Positions 1 through 7,494 of a stretch of 33,955 bases of DNA are shown here, one piece after another. The DNA lies in NCBI GenBank assembly GCA_020846275.1, contig JADLEG010000128.1, positions 1-33,955 of the forward strand. Direction: 5' to 3'. The notes beneath the pieces were generated by a model. It was not told the origin of the DNA, searched no databases, and saw nothing but the letters and a program-made list of their open reading frames with translations. Every line of letters begins with the position of its first letter. Within the stretch, counting starts at the first letter, position 1. This DNA comes from Alphaproteobacteria bacterium (GTDB lineage Bacteria; Pseudomonadota; Alphaproteobacteria; JAEULC01). Made by a program: the position numbers and the translations under genes.

Positions 1-2
1 CG

Positions 3-605
3 ATCGATATCCAGGCCGGCGACCAGTTCAAGCCGGAGTTCCTGAAGATCAGCCCCAACAACAAGATGCCCGCGATCGTCGATCACGACGCGCCGGACGG
101 CAAGCCGCTGGCGATCTTCGAGTCCGGTGCGATCCTGATGTACCTTGCCGAAACCAGCGGCCGCTTCATGCCCAAGGACCTTCGCGGCCGCTACGACGTG
201 ATCCAATGGCTGATGTTCCAGATGGGCGGCATCGGGCCGATGCTCGGCCAGGCCCATCATTTTCGGCAATACGCGCCGGAGAAGCTGGATTACGCGGTCA
301 ACCGCTACACCAACGAGGCCAAGCGGCTCTACGGCGTGCTCGACCGGCGTCTCGGAGAGGCGCCCTATCTTGCCGGCGCGTATTCCATCGCCGACATGGC
401 GGTTTTTCCGTGGATCAGGCCCTATGAGCGGCAGGGCCAGAAGCTCGAGGATTTCCCGAACGTGAAGCGCTGGTTCCAGGCGATCGATGCGCGCCCGGCC
501 GTCAAGAAGGGGCTCGAGCTGCTCGCCGAGAAGCGCCGCACCGGGCCGATGGATGCCAAGGCCAAGGAAGTGCTGTTCGGCGCGGCACAATACGCGCGGC
601 GCTAG
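3..605 (+). CDS. Glutathione S-transferase family protein (5' end cut by window)
   Basis: Partial gene: the frame is open from base 3 and the true start lies outside the window. The visible N-terminus reads as the end of a thioredoxin-like GST domain, with the P-A-I-V-D strand-turn (cis-Pro loop) and the E-S-G-A-I glutathione gamma-glutamyl site of the GST fold. This is followed by an all-helical C-terminal domain containing the usual I-A-D-M-A (N-capping box) segment. The order and spacing match YfcG/YghU-type bacterial GSTs, which use glutathione for disulfide reduction or conjugation in the cytoplasm. The catalytic N-terminal residues are not visible, so the subclass cannot be set. The stop lies 8 nt before the SDR gene, so the two are probably co-transcribed. 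Confident of the family, not of the substrate. Confidence 0.9.
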   Translation: MDIQAGDQFKPEFLKISPNNKMPAIVDHDAPDGKPLAIFESGAILMYLAETSGRFMPKDLRGRYDVIQWLMFQMGGIGPMLGQAHHFRQYAPEKLDYAVNRYTNEAKRLYGVLDRRLGEAPYLAGAYSIADMAVFPWIRPYERQGQKLEDFPNVKRWFQAIDARPAVKKGLELLAEKRRTGPMDAKAKEVLFGAAQYARR

Positions 606-613
606 GTGGCATC

Positions 614-1324
614 ATGGCCAGTGCAAAGGTAGCGGTCGTCGTCGGCGTAGGGCCGGGGCTGGGGCTTGCGCTGGCGCGGCGATTTGCCGCCGGCGGATTC
701 GCTGTCGCCGTGGCCGGCCGCGATCGGCAGAAATTGGACCGGCTGATCGAAGGCGAAACCGGCGCGACCTTGCGGCCTTACGCCTGCGATGCATCGGACG
801 GGCCGTCGGTCGCATCGCTGTTCCAATCCGTCGCGAGCGATCTCGGCGACCCTTCGCTCGTGGTCTACAATGCCAGCGGCATGGTCCGGGGTTCCGTCCT
901 GGACCTCGATCCCGCCCTGGTGGAAAAGGCCTGGCGTGTCGGCTGCCTTGGCGGGCTCCATGTCGGCCAGCAGGCGGGGCGCCGCATGGTTGCCAAAGGC
1001 AGCGGCACCATCCTGTTCACCGGCGCGACGGCCAGCCTGCGCGGCGGTGCAAACTTCGCCGGCTTCGCCATCGGCAAGTTCGGACTGCGCGCTCTCTCCC
1101 AGAGCCTGGCGCGCGACCTGGGACCGCGCGGCATCCATGTCGCGCACGTGATCGTCGATGGGCATATCGCCTCGGAGCGCCATCGCGACTACCAGGCGTC
1201 GCACGGCGCGGACTCCGCCCTCGATCCCGCCGCGATCGCCGAGGCCTACTGGCAGCTCCACCTGCAACCGCGCAGCGCCTGGACCCAGGAGCTGGACCTG
1301 CGGCCATGGGTGGAGAAGTTCTAG
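614..1324 (+). CDS. Divergent short-chain dehydrogenase/reductase with Phe in place of catalytic Tyr
   Basis: A 236-residue Rossmann protein of normal SDR length. The nucleotide-binding glycine motif G-V-G-P-G-L-G is at residues 11-17 and the Y-N-A-S-G (NNAG-like) motif at about 85-89. The active-site segment is altered: where classical SDRs carry Y-x-x-x-K this one has F-A-I-G-K (F151, K155). The preceding catalytic Ser position appears to be Ala or Thr (FTGATAS, 135-141). The cofactor fold is therefore intact but classical carbonyl reduction chemistry is doubtful. From memory, this F-type pattern recurs in a conserved proteobacterial SDR subgroup, so it is probably not a random mutation. 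The start is supported by AGGTGG about 5 nt upstream. It follows the GST gene by 8 nt, suggesting a two-gene operon. Confidence 0.85.
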   Translation: MASAKVAVVVGVGPGLGLALARRFAAGGFAVAVAGRDRQKLDRLIEGETGATLRPYACDASDGPSVASLFQSVASDLGDPSLVVYNASGMVRGSVLDLDPALVEKAWRVGCLGGLHVGQQAGRRMVAKGSGTILFTGATASLRGGANFAGFAIGKFGLRALSQSLARDLGPRGIHVAHVIVDGHIASERHRDYQASHGADSALDPAAIAEAYWQLHLQPRSAWTQELDLRPWVEKF

Positions 1325-1334
1325 CAGCCCTAGC

Positions 1335-1353
1335 TAGCCAGACATGCTGGCTA
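1335..1353 (+). terminator. Small hairpin after the GST-SDR pair
   Basis: TAGCCAG and CTGGCTA form a perfect 7-bp stem around the 5-nt loop ACATG, 10 nt after the SDR stop codon. There is no T-tract, so this is at best a weak or Rho-assisted terminator or an mRNA 3'-end stabiliser. The position right after a stop codon and before the lower-GC region favours an end-of-operon signal. Confidence 0.35.
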
Positions 1354-1392
1354 CCGTAGGTCCATGGAAACGCCGGATGTTGGGGATTGCGG

Positions 1393-1685
1393 ATGCCGAT
1401 CCTTGAGAATGCGTTGCTTGTGCGGACCGACAGCAAGAACAAGACGCTAGGAATCTACTACGTGATACCGCGGAGCGGTTCCAAATTGAGGACGGCGTTG
1501 CTTACCGAATTGCCGATGCATCGGCTGGAGGCATTGGCACTTGGGAAAGCTACTCGGTGTGTCGGCGAATGTATCTTGCTTGGAATGGAGTCGACCCGCA
1601 CAAGTCTGTTTGGCTCGCGATCCGGCCGCAGCGCCAAGAAGGGGCGCCAGAGTTCGAAGAGGACGACGAGGAAATAGGCAAGTGA
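1393..1685 (+). pseudogene. Small unrecognised ORF that appears to switch frame; overlaps the ATPase start
   Basis: No single frame gives a convincing gene. In the frame of the ATG at 1393, the first ~35 codons have coding-like third positions (roughly 78% G/C by my count), then turn into low-complexity basic sequence. In the next frame (open 1407-1685, stop TGA 1683-1685) the opposite holds: it looks coding from about 1480 onwards, with a natural acidic tail (E-F-E-E-D-D-E-E-I-G-K). That frame has no ATG or GTG start before 1557. Its stop overlaps the GTG start of the ATPase as GTGA, a typical translational-coupling junction, so the downstream frame is probably genuine. The simplest reading is one gene of about 97 codons with a frameshift between about 1480 and 1540, either a real lesion, programmed, or a sequence error. 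I do not recognise the family. GC is lower than in the neighbours, suggesting recent acquisition. Confidence 0.4.
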
Positions 1686-2455
1686 CACGTCGCCTTGCCA
1701 AGCACTCCAAAGCTCCATTCTTGAAGCGCATTTCGCTGCGTGAGGACATTGCCGGAAATAGCGATAACGCCGCGTTTCCATTCTCGGTGCCGTTCGTTCG
1801 CCGGCGCACGCTGGACATCGCGTTCGACAGGCAGGTCACGATCATCGTCGGCGAGAATGGCACGGGGAAGAGCACGCTCCTGGAGGGCATCGCGTCGCAG
1901 TGCGGGTTCAACCTGGCGGGCGGTAGTGTCGACAATCGGTTCGGCAATGAGCGCCAGGCTGCACTCGCGCCGTTCCTGCGCCTGTCCTGGCTTCCCAAGG
2001 TGAGCCGCGGCTTCTTCATGCGGGCGGAGAGCTTCTTCAACTTCGCCAGCTACATCGACGAGATCGCGCGCGAAAGTCCGCCACCGCGGGCCTATGCGGC
2101 TTATGGTGGCGGGTCGCTGCACGCGCGGTCGCATGGCGAGGCGTTCCTCGCGCTGTTCGAGAACCGCTTCGGTGCGGACAGTCTCTATATCCTCGACGAG
2201 CCCGAAGCGGCGCTGTCACCAAGCCGCCAGTTCGTGTTCCTTCGGGTGCTCAAGGAGCTCGAAAGCAAGAACTGCCAGGTCATCATGGCGACCCATTCGC
2301 CGATGCTGATGGCCTATCCGCGCGCCGATCTGCTGAGGCTGGAAGAAGAGGGCGGCATTGGCCGGATCGGCTTCCGCGAAACCAGCCACTACCTGCTGAT
2401 GCGCGAATTTATGAAGGATCCCGACGGCTTCGTAGCGGGCATGCTCCGCGACTGA
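1682..2455 (+). CDS. Stand-alone ABC/SMC-type AAA ATPase (COG3910-like)
   Basis: A 257-residue single-domain ATPase. It has Walker A G-E-N-G-T-G-K-S-T (57-65), a signature-like S-H-G-E-A-F segment (about 150-155), Walker B Y-I-L-D-E-P-E-A-A-L (169-178) and an H-loop A-T-H-S-P (203-207). There is no membrane segment and no fused nuclease domain. The pattern fits the COG3910 'predicted ATPase' group related to RecF/OLD-like ABC ATPases. I chose GTG 1682 because a GAGGAA Shine-Dalgarno lies about 8 nt upstream and the codon overlaps the preceding stop as GTGA; starting at the upstream in-frame ATG would read through the partner gene. It is convergent with the next gene. The function is unknown; a two-gene accessory or defence-like unit is possible but only inference. 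Confidence 0.85.
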   Translation: MTRRLAKHSKAPFLKRISLREDIAGNSDNAAFPFSVPFVRRRTLDIAFDRQVTIIVGENGTGKSTLLEGIASQCGFNLAGGSVDNRFGNERQAALAPFLRLSWLPKVSRGFFMRAESFFNFASYIDEIARESPPPRAYAAYGGGSLHARSHGEAFLALFENRFGADSLYILDEPEAALSPSRQFVFLRVLKELESKNCQVIMATHSPMLMAYPRADLLRLEEEGGIGRIGFRETSHYLLMREFMKDPDGFVAGMLRD

Positions 2456-2467
2456 CCGCAGCCGGCC

Positions 2468-3007
2468 TTACGAGCAGGGATACAAGGCCTGCATCGCGGC
2501 CTTGATGCCGACAGGCACGCGCGCGCCGTAGGTCTCCGGATGCTTGTCCGCCCAACGGCGGAAGTTGCGCGCGATCTCGGGCGGCAGTCCGTCGCTGAAC
2601 AGGCGGTCGCGCGGCAGGCAGATGCCGTCGAAGGCCGTAGGGTCGCGCAGGTTCTCCCGCATCTTGCGGTATTCCTCCTGGCGCGCGAGCTCCTCGATCC
2701 GCACGGCGGCGTAGCGCTGGACATAGAGCGCGAACTGCTCGTCGCAGTACAGCGAATCCTCCTTGCAGCGCTCCAGGAATTCCTTGGTGTTCGCCGGCCG
2801 TGTGGGGCGGTAGATCGGCTCGCGGGTTGAATGTTCCGTCTCGGCATCCGCGCGGCAGGTGCCGATCCCGCCGACCAATGCCAGTCCCGCGGCCAGCAAG
2901 ACCGTCCTAAGCACCCGCAGCAACGCGGCCGACCGCGCAAAAAAATCGGCCGGGGCTTTTGACGGCCCCGGCCAATCGAATATAGGGAAGGGTATGAGAC
3001 GATCCAT
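2468..3007 (-). CDS. Secreted protein with a Rap1a/Tai-like C-terminal domain
   Basis: 179 residues. After about 30 residues comes a hydrophobic stretch (L-L-R-V-L-R-T-V-L-L-A-A-G-L-A-L-V-G-G) that reads as a late signal peptide or anchor, so the real start may lie downstream of the ATG chosen here; no clear ribosome site decides it. The C-terminal part carries paired cysteines (C-K-E-D-S-L-Y-C, then G-I-C-L-P), a central helix, a W-A-D-K-H-P-E motif and a terminal A-M-Q-A-L-Y-P-C. This layout resembles the Rap1a/Tai immunity-protein domain, which in enterics neutralises T6SS amidase effectors in the periplasm but is common in proteins of unknown role. No effector gene is adjacent, so an immunity role is not supported here. 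It lies 37 nt downstream of hisI on the same strand. Confidence 0.7.
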   Translation of the reverse strand: MDRLIPFPIFDWPGPSKAPADFFARSAALLRVLRTVLLAAGLALVGGIGTCRADAETEHSTREPIYRPTRPANTKEFLERCKEDSLYCDEQFALYVQRYAAVRIEELARQEEYRKMRENLRDPTAFDGICLPRDRLFSDGLPPEIARNFRRWADKHPETYGARVPVGIKAAMQALYPCS

Positions 3008-3044
3008 TTCTATTGATCTTGCCAGGGCCCGACATTGATCCAGA

Positions 3045-3452
3045 TCAAAGTTTTGTCGCCGTGTTTCCGGCTAGGCCGCCGCCTTTCCCATGTGGGCCGC
3101 GAAAGAAGCAGGTGCGTTCGCCCGTATGGCATGCCGGGCCGGTCTGATTGACTTTGAGCAAGAGCGTGTCTCCGTCGCAATCGATGATGAAATCGACCAG
3201 ATGCTGCGTGTGGCCGGACGTCTCGCCCTTGCGCCACAGGGATTTTCTGGAGCGGGACCAATAGCATACTCTACCGGTGGTCAGGGTTTCGGCGATCGAT
3301 TCCCGGTTCATCCAGGCCATCATCAGCACCTCGCCCGTGTCGTGCTGCTGCGCGATTGCGGGAACCAGCCCTGCTTCGTTAAACACGAGATCGGCGAGCA
3401 TGTCCTGAATCGTGGCGGCGGATACGGGCAGGGCAAGGCCGGTGCGCGGCAT
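3045..3452 (-). CDS. hisI: Phosphoribosyl-AMP cyclohydrolase
   Basis: 135 residues, the normal length for stand-alone HisI, which opens the purine ring of phosphoribosyl-AMP in histidine biosynthesis (third step) in the cytoplasm. Clear family landmarks are M-M-A-W-M-N, the [17 protein letters not shown] motif, D-C-D-G-D, and the A-C-H-T-G-x-x-T-C-F-F end. The three zinc-ligand cysteines (D-C-D, A-C-H, T-C-F) and the magnesium-site aspartates of D-C-D-G-D are all present, so the enzyme should be active and zinc-dependent. It is divergent from the zur gene, with a candidate Zur box between them, and is not next to other his genes. It may therefore be a zinc-responsive copy, and whether a second hisI exists elsewhere cannot be seen. 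The start is the first ATG; M18 is an alternative. Confidence 0.93.
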   Translation of the reverse strand: MPRTGLALPVSAATIQDMLADLVFNEAGLVPAIAQQHDTGEVLMMAWMNRESIAETLTTGRVCYWSRSRKSLWRKGETSGHTQHLVDFIIDCDGDTLLLKVNQTGPACHTGERTCFFRGPHGKGGGLAGNTATKL

Positions 3453-3510
3453 GTCGCCTCCAGGCGCGGCGGTTTGCGGGCTCGATTGGCGCGGCCGGCG
3501 CCCGAACCTA

Positions 3511-3525
3511 TGTTATGATATATCG
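3511..3525. promoter_or_regulatory. Candidate Zur operator in the hisI-zur divergent promoter
   Basis: TGTTATGATATATCG lies between the divergent hisI and zur starts. Against the Zur-type inverted repeat TGTTATANTATAACA (recalled from the literature) it matches 11 of 14 specified positions, and it is an AT-rich island in an otherwise GC-rich spacer. Its location 25 nt before zur and 59 nt before hisI suits control of both genes. The right half is imperfect, so this is a candidate only. Confidence 0.45.
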
Positions 3526-3549
3526 CTCGCGATTGTCAGGTATTCAACC

Positions 3550-4077
3550 ATGTCCAGCATCGCTCCAGGCCCTGCCGGCGCCGACCACGACCACCAGCAT
3601 TGCATCGAACAGGCCGTGGCCCTGGCGGGCGAGATTTGCCAGCGCCGGGGCGTCCGCCTGACCCCGTTGCGGCGCCGGGTGCTGCAGCTGGTCTGGAAAT
3701 CGCACGGGCCGGTCGGGGCGTACGCGATCCTCGACTGGCTGCGGACCGAGGACGGGCGCTCCGCCGCGCCGCCCACGGTGTATCGCGCGCTGGAGTTCCT
3801 GATCGAGCAGCGGCTGATCCACCGGATCGAATCGATGAATGCGTTCGTCGGCTGCGTCGATCCCAGCCGGCCGCATGCCGCCCAGTATCTGATATGCCGT
3901 AAATGCGGCATCGTCACCGAGCTGGAGGATCAGTCGATCACCGACGCCATCGCGCAGCAGGCAAGCCAGCGCGGCTTCGTGGTCCACGACCAGACGGTCG
4001 AAGTGCACGGCATCTGTGGCCGCTGCGCGGCATCCGCGGCGGCGTCCCGGTCCGCGACGCCGGCCCATCCCGCATGA
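3550..4077 (+). CDS. zur: Zinc uptake regulator, Fur family
   Basis: 175 residues. It has an N-terminal winged helix with the L-T-P-L-R-R-R-V-L-Q-L segment and the recognition region A-P-P-T-V-Y-R-A-L-E-F-L. These are followed by a C-terminal dimerisation domain with the two structural zinc pairs C-R-K-C and C-G-R-C. The phrases H-R-I-E-S-M-N-A-F-V-G-C and G-A-Y-A-I-L-D-W-L are characteristic of Zur rather than Fur or PerR. With zinc bound it would repress zinc uptake and zinc-sparing genes. An in-frame ORF extends further upstream, but I start at ATG 3550 because the extension has no family similarity and would cover the candidate operator and hisI's 5' end. A histidine cluster (H-D-H-Q-H) near the N-terminus may bind metal. 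It ends 19 nt from the convergent fccB stop. Confidence 0.93.
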   Translation: MSSIAPGPAGADHDHQHCIEQAVALAGEICQRRGVRLTPLRRRVLQLVWKSHGPVGAYAILDWLRTEDGRSAAPPTVYRALEFLIEQRLIHRIESMNAFVGCVDPSRPHAAQYLICRKCGIVTELEDQSITDAIAQQASQRGFVVHDQTVEVHGICGRCAASAAASRSATPAHPA

Positions 4078-4096
4078 GCGCCGCTGCGGCTTCAGG

Positions 4097-5362
4097 TCAG
4101 CCGAACATGTCCATGGTGATCGAGTCGTACCAGCCCTGGCCGTACGTGGCTTCCTGGCTGCGGAACTGCGCCGGCTGGCCGATCGGGCTGACACCGCCCT
4201 CGACGCTGACCAGGCCCTGCTCCGTGACGCGGTAGACATTGGCGACGGAGATTCCGTATTTCGGCGCGACCAGGCTGTAGCAGGTGTTGGCGAAAGCCGG
4301 CGGCGTCGGCTTGCGGCCGTTCAGCCCGTCCACGATCGCCAGCGCCACCACCTTTGCTTGGCTATTGGCCGAGAAGCCCGATTTCGGCATCTGGCCCGCG
4401 ATCGCGGCATCGCCCACGATGTAGGTATCGGCATTCGCCTTCGACTGGAACGTGTTGACGTCGACGGTGCACCAGCCCGACGGTTCGGCAAAGCCCGCGG
4501 CGCGCGCAACCTCGCCGGCCGTCTGGGGCGGGATCACGTTGATCACCGCGCCCTTCTGGTCGCCGAATTCGGTCTTCACCGTCATCGCCTTGGCGTCTAC
4601 AGCCGTTACCTTGCCGCCGGCCTTGCCCGGCAGCCATTCGATCATGCTGCCGTAGACCGCCTGCCAGCCTTCCTGGAACAGGGCCTGCTTGGAGAAGCTC
4701 TCCTTGGCGTCGAGGATCAGGATCTTCGACTTCGGCTTCTTGGTCTTCAAGTAGTGCGCGATCATGCTCGCGCGCTCGTAGGGACCGGGCGGGCAGCGAT
4801 AGGGATTGTCGGGGCACACGATGATGACCGTGCCGCCATCCGCCATCGCTTCGAGCTGGCGCTTCAGTAGCAGCGTCTGCGCACCCGCCTTCCACGCGTG
4901 CGGCACCTTTTCCGCGGCTGCCTGGTCATAGCCGGGCAGGGCGCCGAAGTTCAGGTCGATGCCCGGTGACAAGACCAATTTGTCGTAAGGCACCGCGGTG
5001 CCCGTGGACAACGACAGGCGCTTGGCGGAAGGGTCGATCCCCTGGGCCGATGCGCGGATGACCCGCACTCCCCCGTTCGTCAACCCGTCATAGCCATGGG
5101 TGATGTCGTCCATGGTCTTCAGCCCGCCGAGGACCAGGTTCGAGAAGGGGCAGGTGATGAACTTCGCGGAAGGCTCGATCAGGGTGACATTGAGATTCGG
5201 ATCGAGGCGCTTCAGGTAGCGTGCCGCCGTTGCGCCGCCAAAGCCGCCGCCGATGACGGCGATCCGCGCGCCGGCGCCGAAGGCGATGCCCGGCATGGCC
5301 AGGCTGGCGCCGGCGGCAGCGCCGGCCATGGCGGTGAAGCTTCTGCGCGTGATGCGGGTCAT
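4097..5362 (-). CDS. fccB: Flavocytochrome c sulfide dehydrogenase, flavoprotein subunit
   Basis: 421 residues. A Tat signal (T-R-R-S-F-T, residues 5-10, then a hydrophobic run to about 30) sends it folded to the periplasm. The FAD dinucleotide fold has G-G-G-F-G-G at 38-43. C71 in T-C-P-F-S-N fits the cysteine that binds FAD covalently in FccB. C190 ([10 protein letters not shown]) and C361 (N-T-C-Y-S-L) fit the redox disulfide that reacts with sulfide, and the C-terminal third is the FCSD-specific domain. With FccA it oxidises sulfide to sulfur or polysulfide, passing electrons to cytochrome c. It sits 12 nt after fccA. SoxF and sulfide:quinone reductase are relatives, but the Tat signal, the cysteines and the cytochrome partner favour FccB. 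Confidence 0.92.
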   Translation of the reverse strand: MTRITRRSFTAMAGAAAGASLAMPGIAFGAGARIAVIGGGFGGATAARYLKRLDPNLNVTLIEPSAKFITCPFSNLVLGGLKTMDDITHGYDGLTNGGVRVIRASAQGIDPSAKRLSLSTGTAVPYDKLVLSPGIDLNFGALPGYDQAAAEKVPHAWKAGAQTLLLKRQLEAMADGGTVIIVCPDNPYRCPPGPYERASMIAHYLKTKKPKSKILILDAKESFSKQALFQEGWQAVYGSMIEWLPGKAGGKVTAVDAKAMTVKTEFGDQKGAVINVIPPQTAGEVARAAGFAEPSGWCTVDVNTFQSKANADTYIVGDAAIAGQMPKSGFSANSQAKVVALAIVDGLNGRKPTPPAFANTCYSLVAPKYGISVANVYRVTEQGLVSVEGGVSPIGQPAQFRSQEATYGQGWYDSITMDMFG

Positions 5363-5374
5363 GGTGCGGCCCCC

Positions 5375-5677
5375 TTACTTGCGCCGGGAGAAGTAGTCCG
5401 CCAGGGCATCGATTTCCTGATCGGTGTAGCCTTTCGCGAGGCGGTTCATCACGGTTGCCGGACGCGTGCCGGCCTTGAACCCGGTCAACGCCTCCTTTAG
5501 CTCCTTTGCCGGGCGTCCGGCCAGGATGGGAATCGCCCCCGGGCTTTTGCCGTCGGTTCCGTGGCACGCGGCGCAGGAGAGGGCGAGGGCGGTCGGTCCG
5601 TTCTGGGCTTCGCTGGGCGAAGCGATCACGAGGCCGACCGAGCACATCAACAGCATCAGGTGCGAGCGTCGCGTCAT
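5375..5677 (-). CDS. fccA: Cytochrome c subunit of flavocytochrome c sulfide dehydrogenase
   Basis: A small class I monohaem cytochrome of 100 residues. It has a Sec signal peptide (M-T-R-R-S-H-L-M-L-L...A-S-P-S-E-A), one C-A-A-C-H haem site just after it, and a likely axial Met in T-V-M-N-R-L-A-K-G near the C-terminus. It takes electrons from the FAD of FccB in the periplasm. Starts at 5695 or 5731 are also in frame. I chose 5677 because GGGATGGGA lies just upstream and the signal peptide is then of standard form. The gene comes first in the fccAB pair, 12 nt before fccB. The AT-rich spacer back to soeC (about 97 nt) may hold its own promoter. Confidence 0.88.
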   Translation of the reverse strand: MTRRSHLMLLMCSVGLVIASPSEAQNGPTALALSCAACHGTDGKSPGAIPILAGRPAKELKEALTGFKAGTRPATVMNRLAKGYTDQEIDALADYFSRRK

Positions 5678-5774
5678 CGTCCCATCCCGATTCATGTCCC
5701 TGCCAGGGCGCAAGGCAGGCTCCGGCAACATCTACTGGAACGCTAGTCAGATTTCCGTGAAAAGTACAGTTTGA

Positions 5775-6722
5775 TTATGAATTTCTGTGCCCATAGTACA
5801 GCGTGACCGTGTGGCGGGCTTCCGCAAAGAACAGCCAGCGCTCGACCAGGATTCCGAGTCCCGCCGACAGGGCTGCTGCCAGCGCCGTCCAGGTAGCCAG
5901 CTTGCCGGTGAAAGCCGCGGTCAGCCCGGCCAGCACGCAGGGCACAAAAAAGCCGAAGGACAGCGCGATCCGGCGCAGGCGCCACGAATGCTTGCGGGCG
6001 ACCCGGTAGCCCATCTCGCGCAGCAGATAGTTGTCCTGGGTATGCGGCGATTCCAGCAGGCGGACGCGGCCGATGGCGCCGAGACCGGTGGCGGATTCCG
6101 GCGTCGAGCGCGCGGGTGTCGTGTCGATCGAACGCCAATAGCAGATCTTGATCGCCAGCCCGACCGCCGCCGCGCCGGCGGCGATGAACGCGATCGTGGG
6201 GCGCGAAAGCCCGCGCCATTGCAGCAGCACGTTCAGCCATAGTGCGCCGGACATCAGCGCGATCACGAGATAGCCGGGCGTTACCCAACTATTGTGCCAT
6301 TGCTGGATCGGCTTCAGCGTCGCGTAGATCTTGCTGGTAGCAAACACGGTCGCCGCGGCCAGCAGCCCTGCGATCGCACCGCTGACCGCCGGGATGCCGG
6401 CGTTCAAGCCGAAGAACGACCAGGCGATCGCGAAGGGCGCGGTCGGCAGGTAGGTCGCCACCGCGAGCAGGCCTTCGCGCGACAGCCAGGACGACCGCCA
6501 CTGCGACAGGGCACGCCAAGCGCGCTCGGGATGGCCGAGATGGAACAGCGAGGCCAGGAGGCCGACGGTGATGAAGACGATCGCCATGGCGAAGGCGGCA
6601 ATGCCGAACCGCATGTCCGGCGGCAACAGGCGCGTCGCCGCGCCGTAGCCGAGCAGGAAGAGCATGCCGTAGCCCGTTCCGGACAGGACGGTGAACAGGA
6701 TGACGGACGGTGCGGGATGCAT
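5775..6722 (-). CDS. soeC: DmsC-family membrane anchor of the sulfite dehydrogenase
   Basis: 315 residues with about eight hydrophobic membrane segments and the conserved S-L-F-H-L-G-H-P-E-R-A-W-R-A-L motif near residue 60, typical of the DmsC family. It anchors the catalytic SoeAB dimer to the inner membrane and exchanges electrons with the quinone pool. DMSO or thiosulfate reductase anchors look similar. I assign SoeC from the order soeA-soeB-soeC and the surrounding sulfur-oxidation genes, not from sequence alone. It begins 12 nt after soeB and is the last gene of the unit. Confidence 0.8.
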   Translation of the reverse strand: MHPAPSVILFTVLSGTGYGMLFLLGYGAATRLLPPDMRFGIAAFAMAIVFITVGLLASLFHLGHPERAWRALSQWRSSWLSREGLLAVATYLPTAPFAIAWSFFGLNAGIPAVSGAIAGLLAAATVFATSKIYATLKPIQQWHNSWVTPGYLVIALMSGALWLNVLLQWRGLSRPTIAFIAAGAAAVGLAIKICYWRSIDTTPARSTPESATGLGAIGRVRLLESPHTQDNYLLREMGYRVARKHSWRLRRIALSFGFFVPCVLAGLTAAFTGKLATWTALAAALSAGLGILVERWLFFAEARHTVTLYYGHRNS

Positions 6723-6734
6723 GCGGACCGGCGC

Positions 6735-7487
6735 CTAGCGGGACAACAGGCGATCGACCCAGCGCAGCATCAGGCCGGCGCCGCTCAGGTCTTCATCCGC
6801 CGGCTTAAGCTGGGCGGGGGAGCCGGTGCTGCCTGCGTGCCGCTTCGGCGCGCGTGGCGGCAGGTATTTGTTGACCGGCTGGTAGCCGAGCTCGGGCATC
6901 AGGTCATAGCCGCCACGCTCCGCGACCAGGCGCGACACTGGCGACGCAGCATCGCCCAGGTCGCCGAAGTGCCGCGCGCCGACGGGGCAGGTCGAGACGC
7001 AGGCGGGCACGCGGGCCGACTCCTCCAGGTTCTCGTTGTAAATGCGGTCGATGCACAGCGTGCATTTCTTCATCACGCCTTCGTCCCGGTCGAACTCGCG
7101 CGCGCCGTAGGGGCAGGCCCAGGAACAGAGCTTGCAGCCGATGCAGGTGTCCGCGTTGACCAGCACGATGCCGTCCTCGGCACGCTTGTAGGATGCGCCG
7201 GTCGGACAGACCGTCACGCACGCCGGCTGTTCGCAATGCAGGCACGATTTCGGGAAATGGACGGTGCGCCCGTCCGCGCCTTCGCCGGCCTCGAACGAAT
7301 GGACGCGGTTGAACCACACGCCCCAGGCGTCGGCGCCGTAGGGGTCGTGGTCCGGCAGCGGCGCCGAATGGCCGCCGGTGTTCCATTCCTTGCAATTGAC
7401 CGCGCAGGCATGACATCCGACGCAGATGTCGAGGTCGATGACGAGCCCCATCTTTCGCGGGCTCGGGGCGCCGGGCAGGCTGGTCAT
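6735..7487 (-). CDS. soeB: Iron-sulfur subunit of the sulfite dehydrogenase
   Basis: A ferredoxin-like electron-transfer subunit with four cysteine clusters: C-V-G-C-H-A-C-A-V-N-C, C-L-H-C-E-Q-P-A-C-V-T-V-C-P, C-I-G-C-K-L-C-S-W-A-C-P, and C-T-L-C...C-V-S-T-C-P. These fit four [4Fe-4S] centres as in DmsB/PsrB/SoeB. There is no signal peptide, consistent with a cytoplasmic complex. It carries electrons from the molybdenum centre of SoeA to SoeC. An ATG at 7517 is also in frame and would overlap soeA by 23 nt. I prefer 7487, which leaves a 7-nt gap and starts close to the conserved domain. Tight spacing on both sides shows a single operon. Confidence 0.88.
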   Translation of the reverse strand: MTSLPGAPSPRKMGLVIDLDICVGCHACAVNCKEWNTGGHSAPLPDHDPYGADAWGVWFNRVHSFEAGEGADGRTVHFPKSCLHCEQPACVTVCPTGASYKRAEDGIVLVNADTCIGCKLCSWACPYGAREFDRDEGVMKKCTLCIDRIYNENLEESARVPACVSTCPVGARHFGDLGDAASPVSRLVAERGGYDLMPELGYQPVNKYLPPRAPKRHAGSTGSPAQLKPADEDLSGAGLMLRWVDRLLSR

Positions 7488-7494
7488 CGCGGCA

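Noticed and set aside
2468..3007. T6SS immunity gene role for the Rap1a/Tai-like protein.
   Set aside because: No effector or T6SS gene is nearby; the domain also occurs widely in proteins of unknown function.
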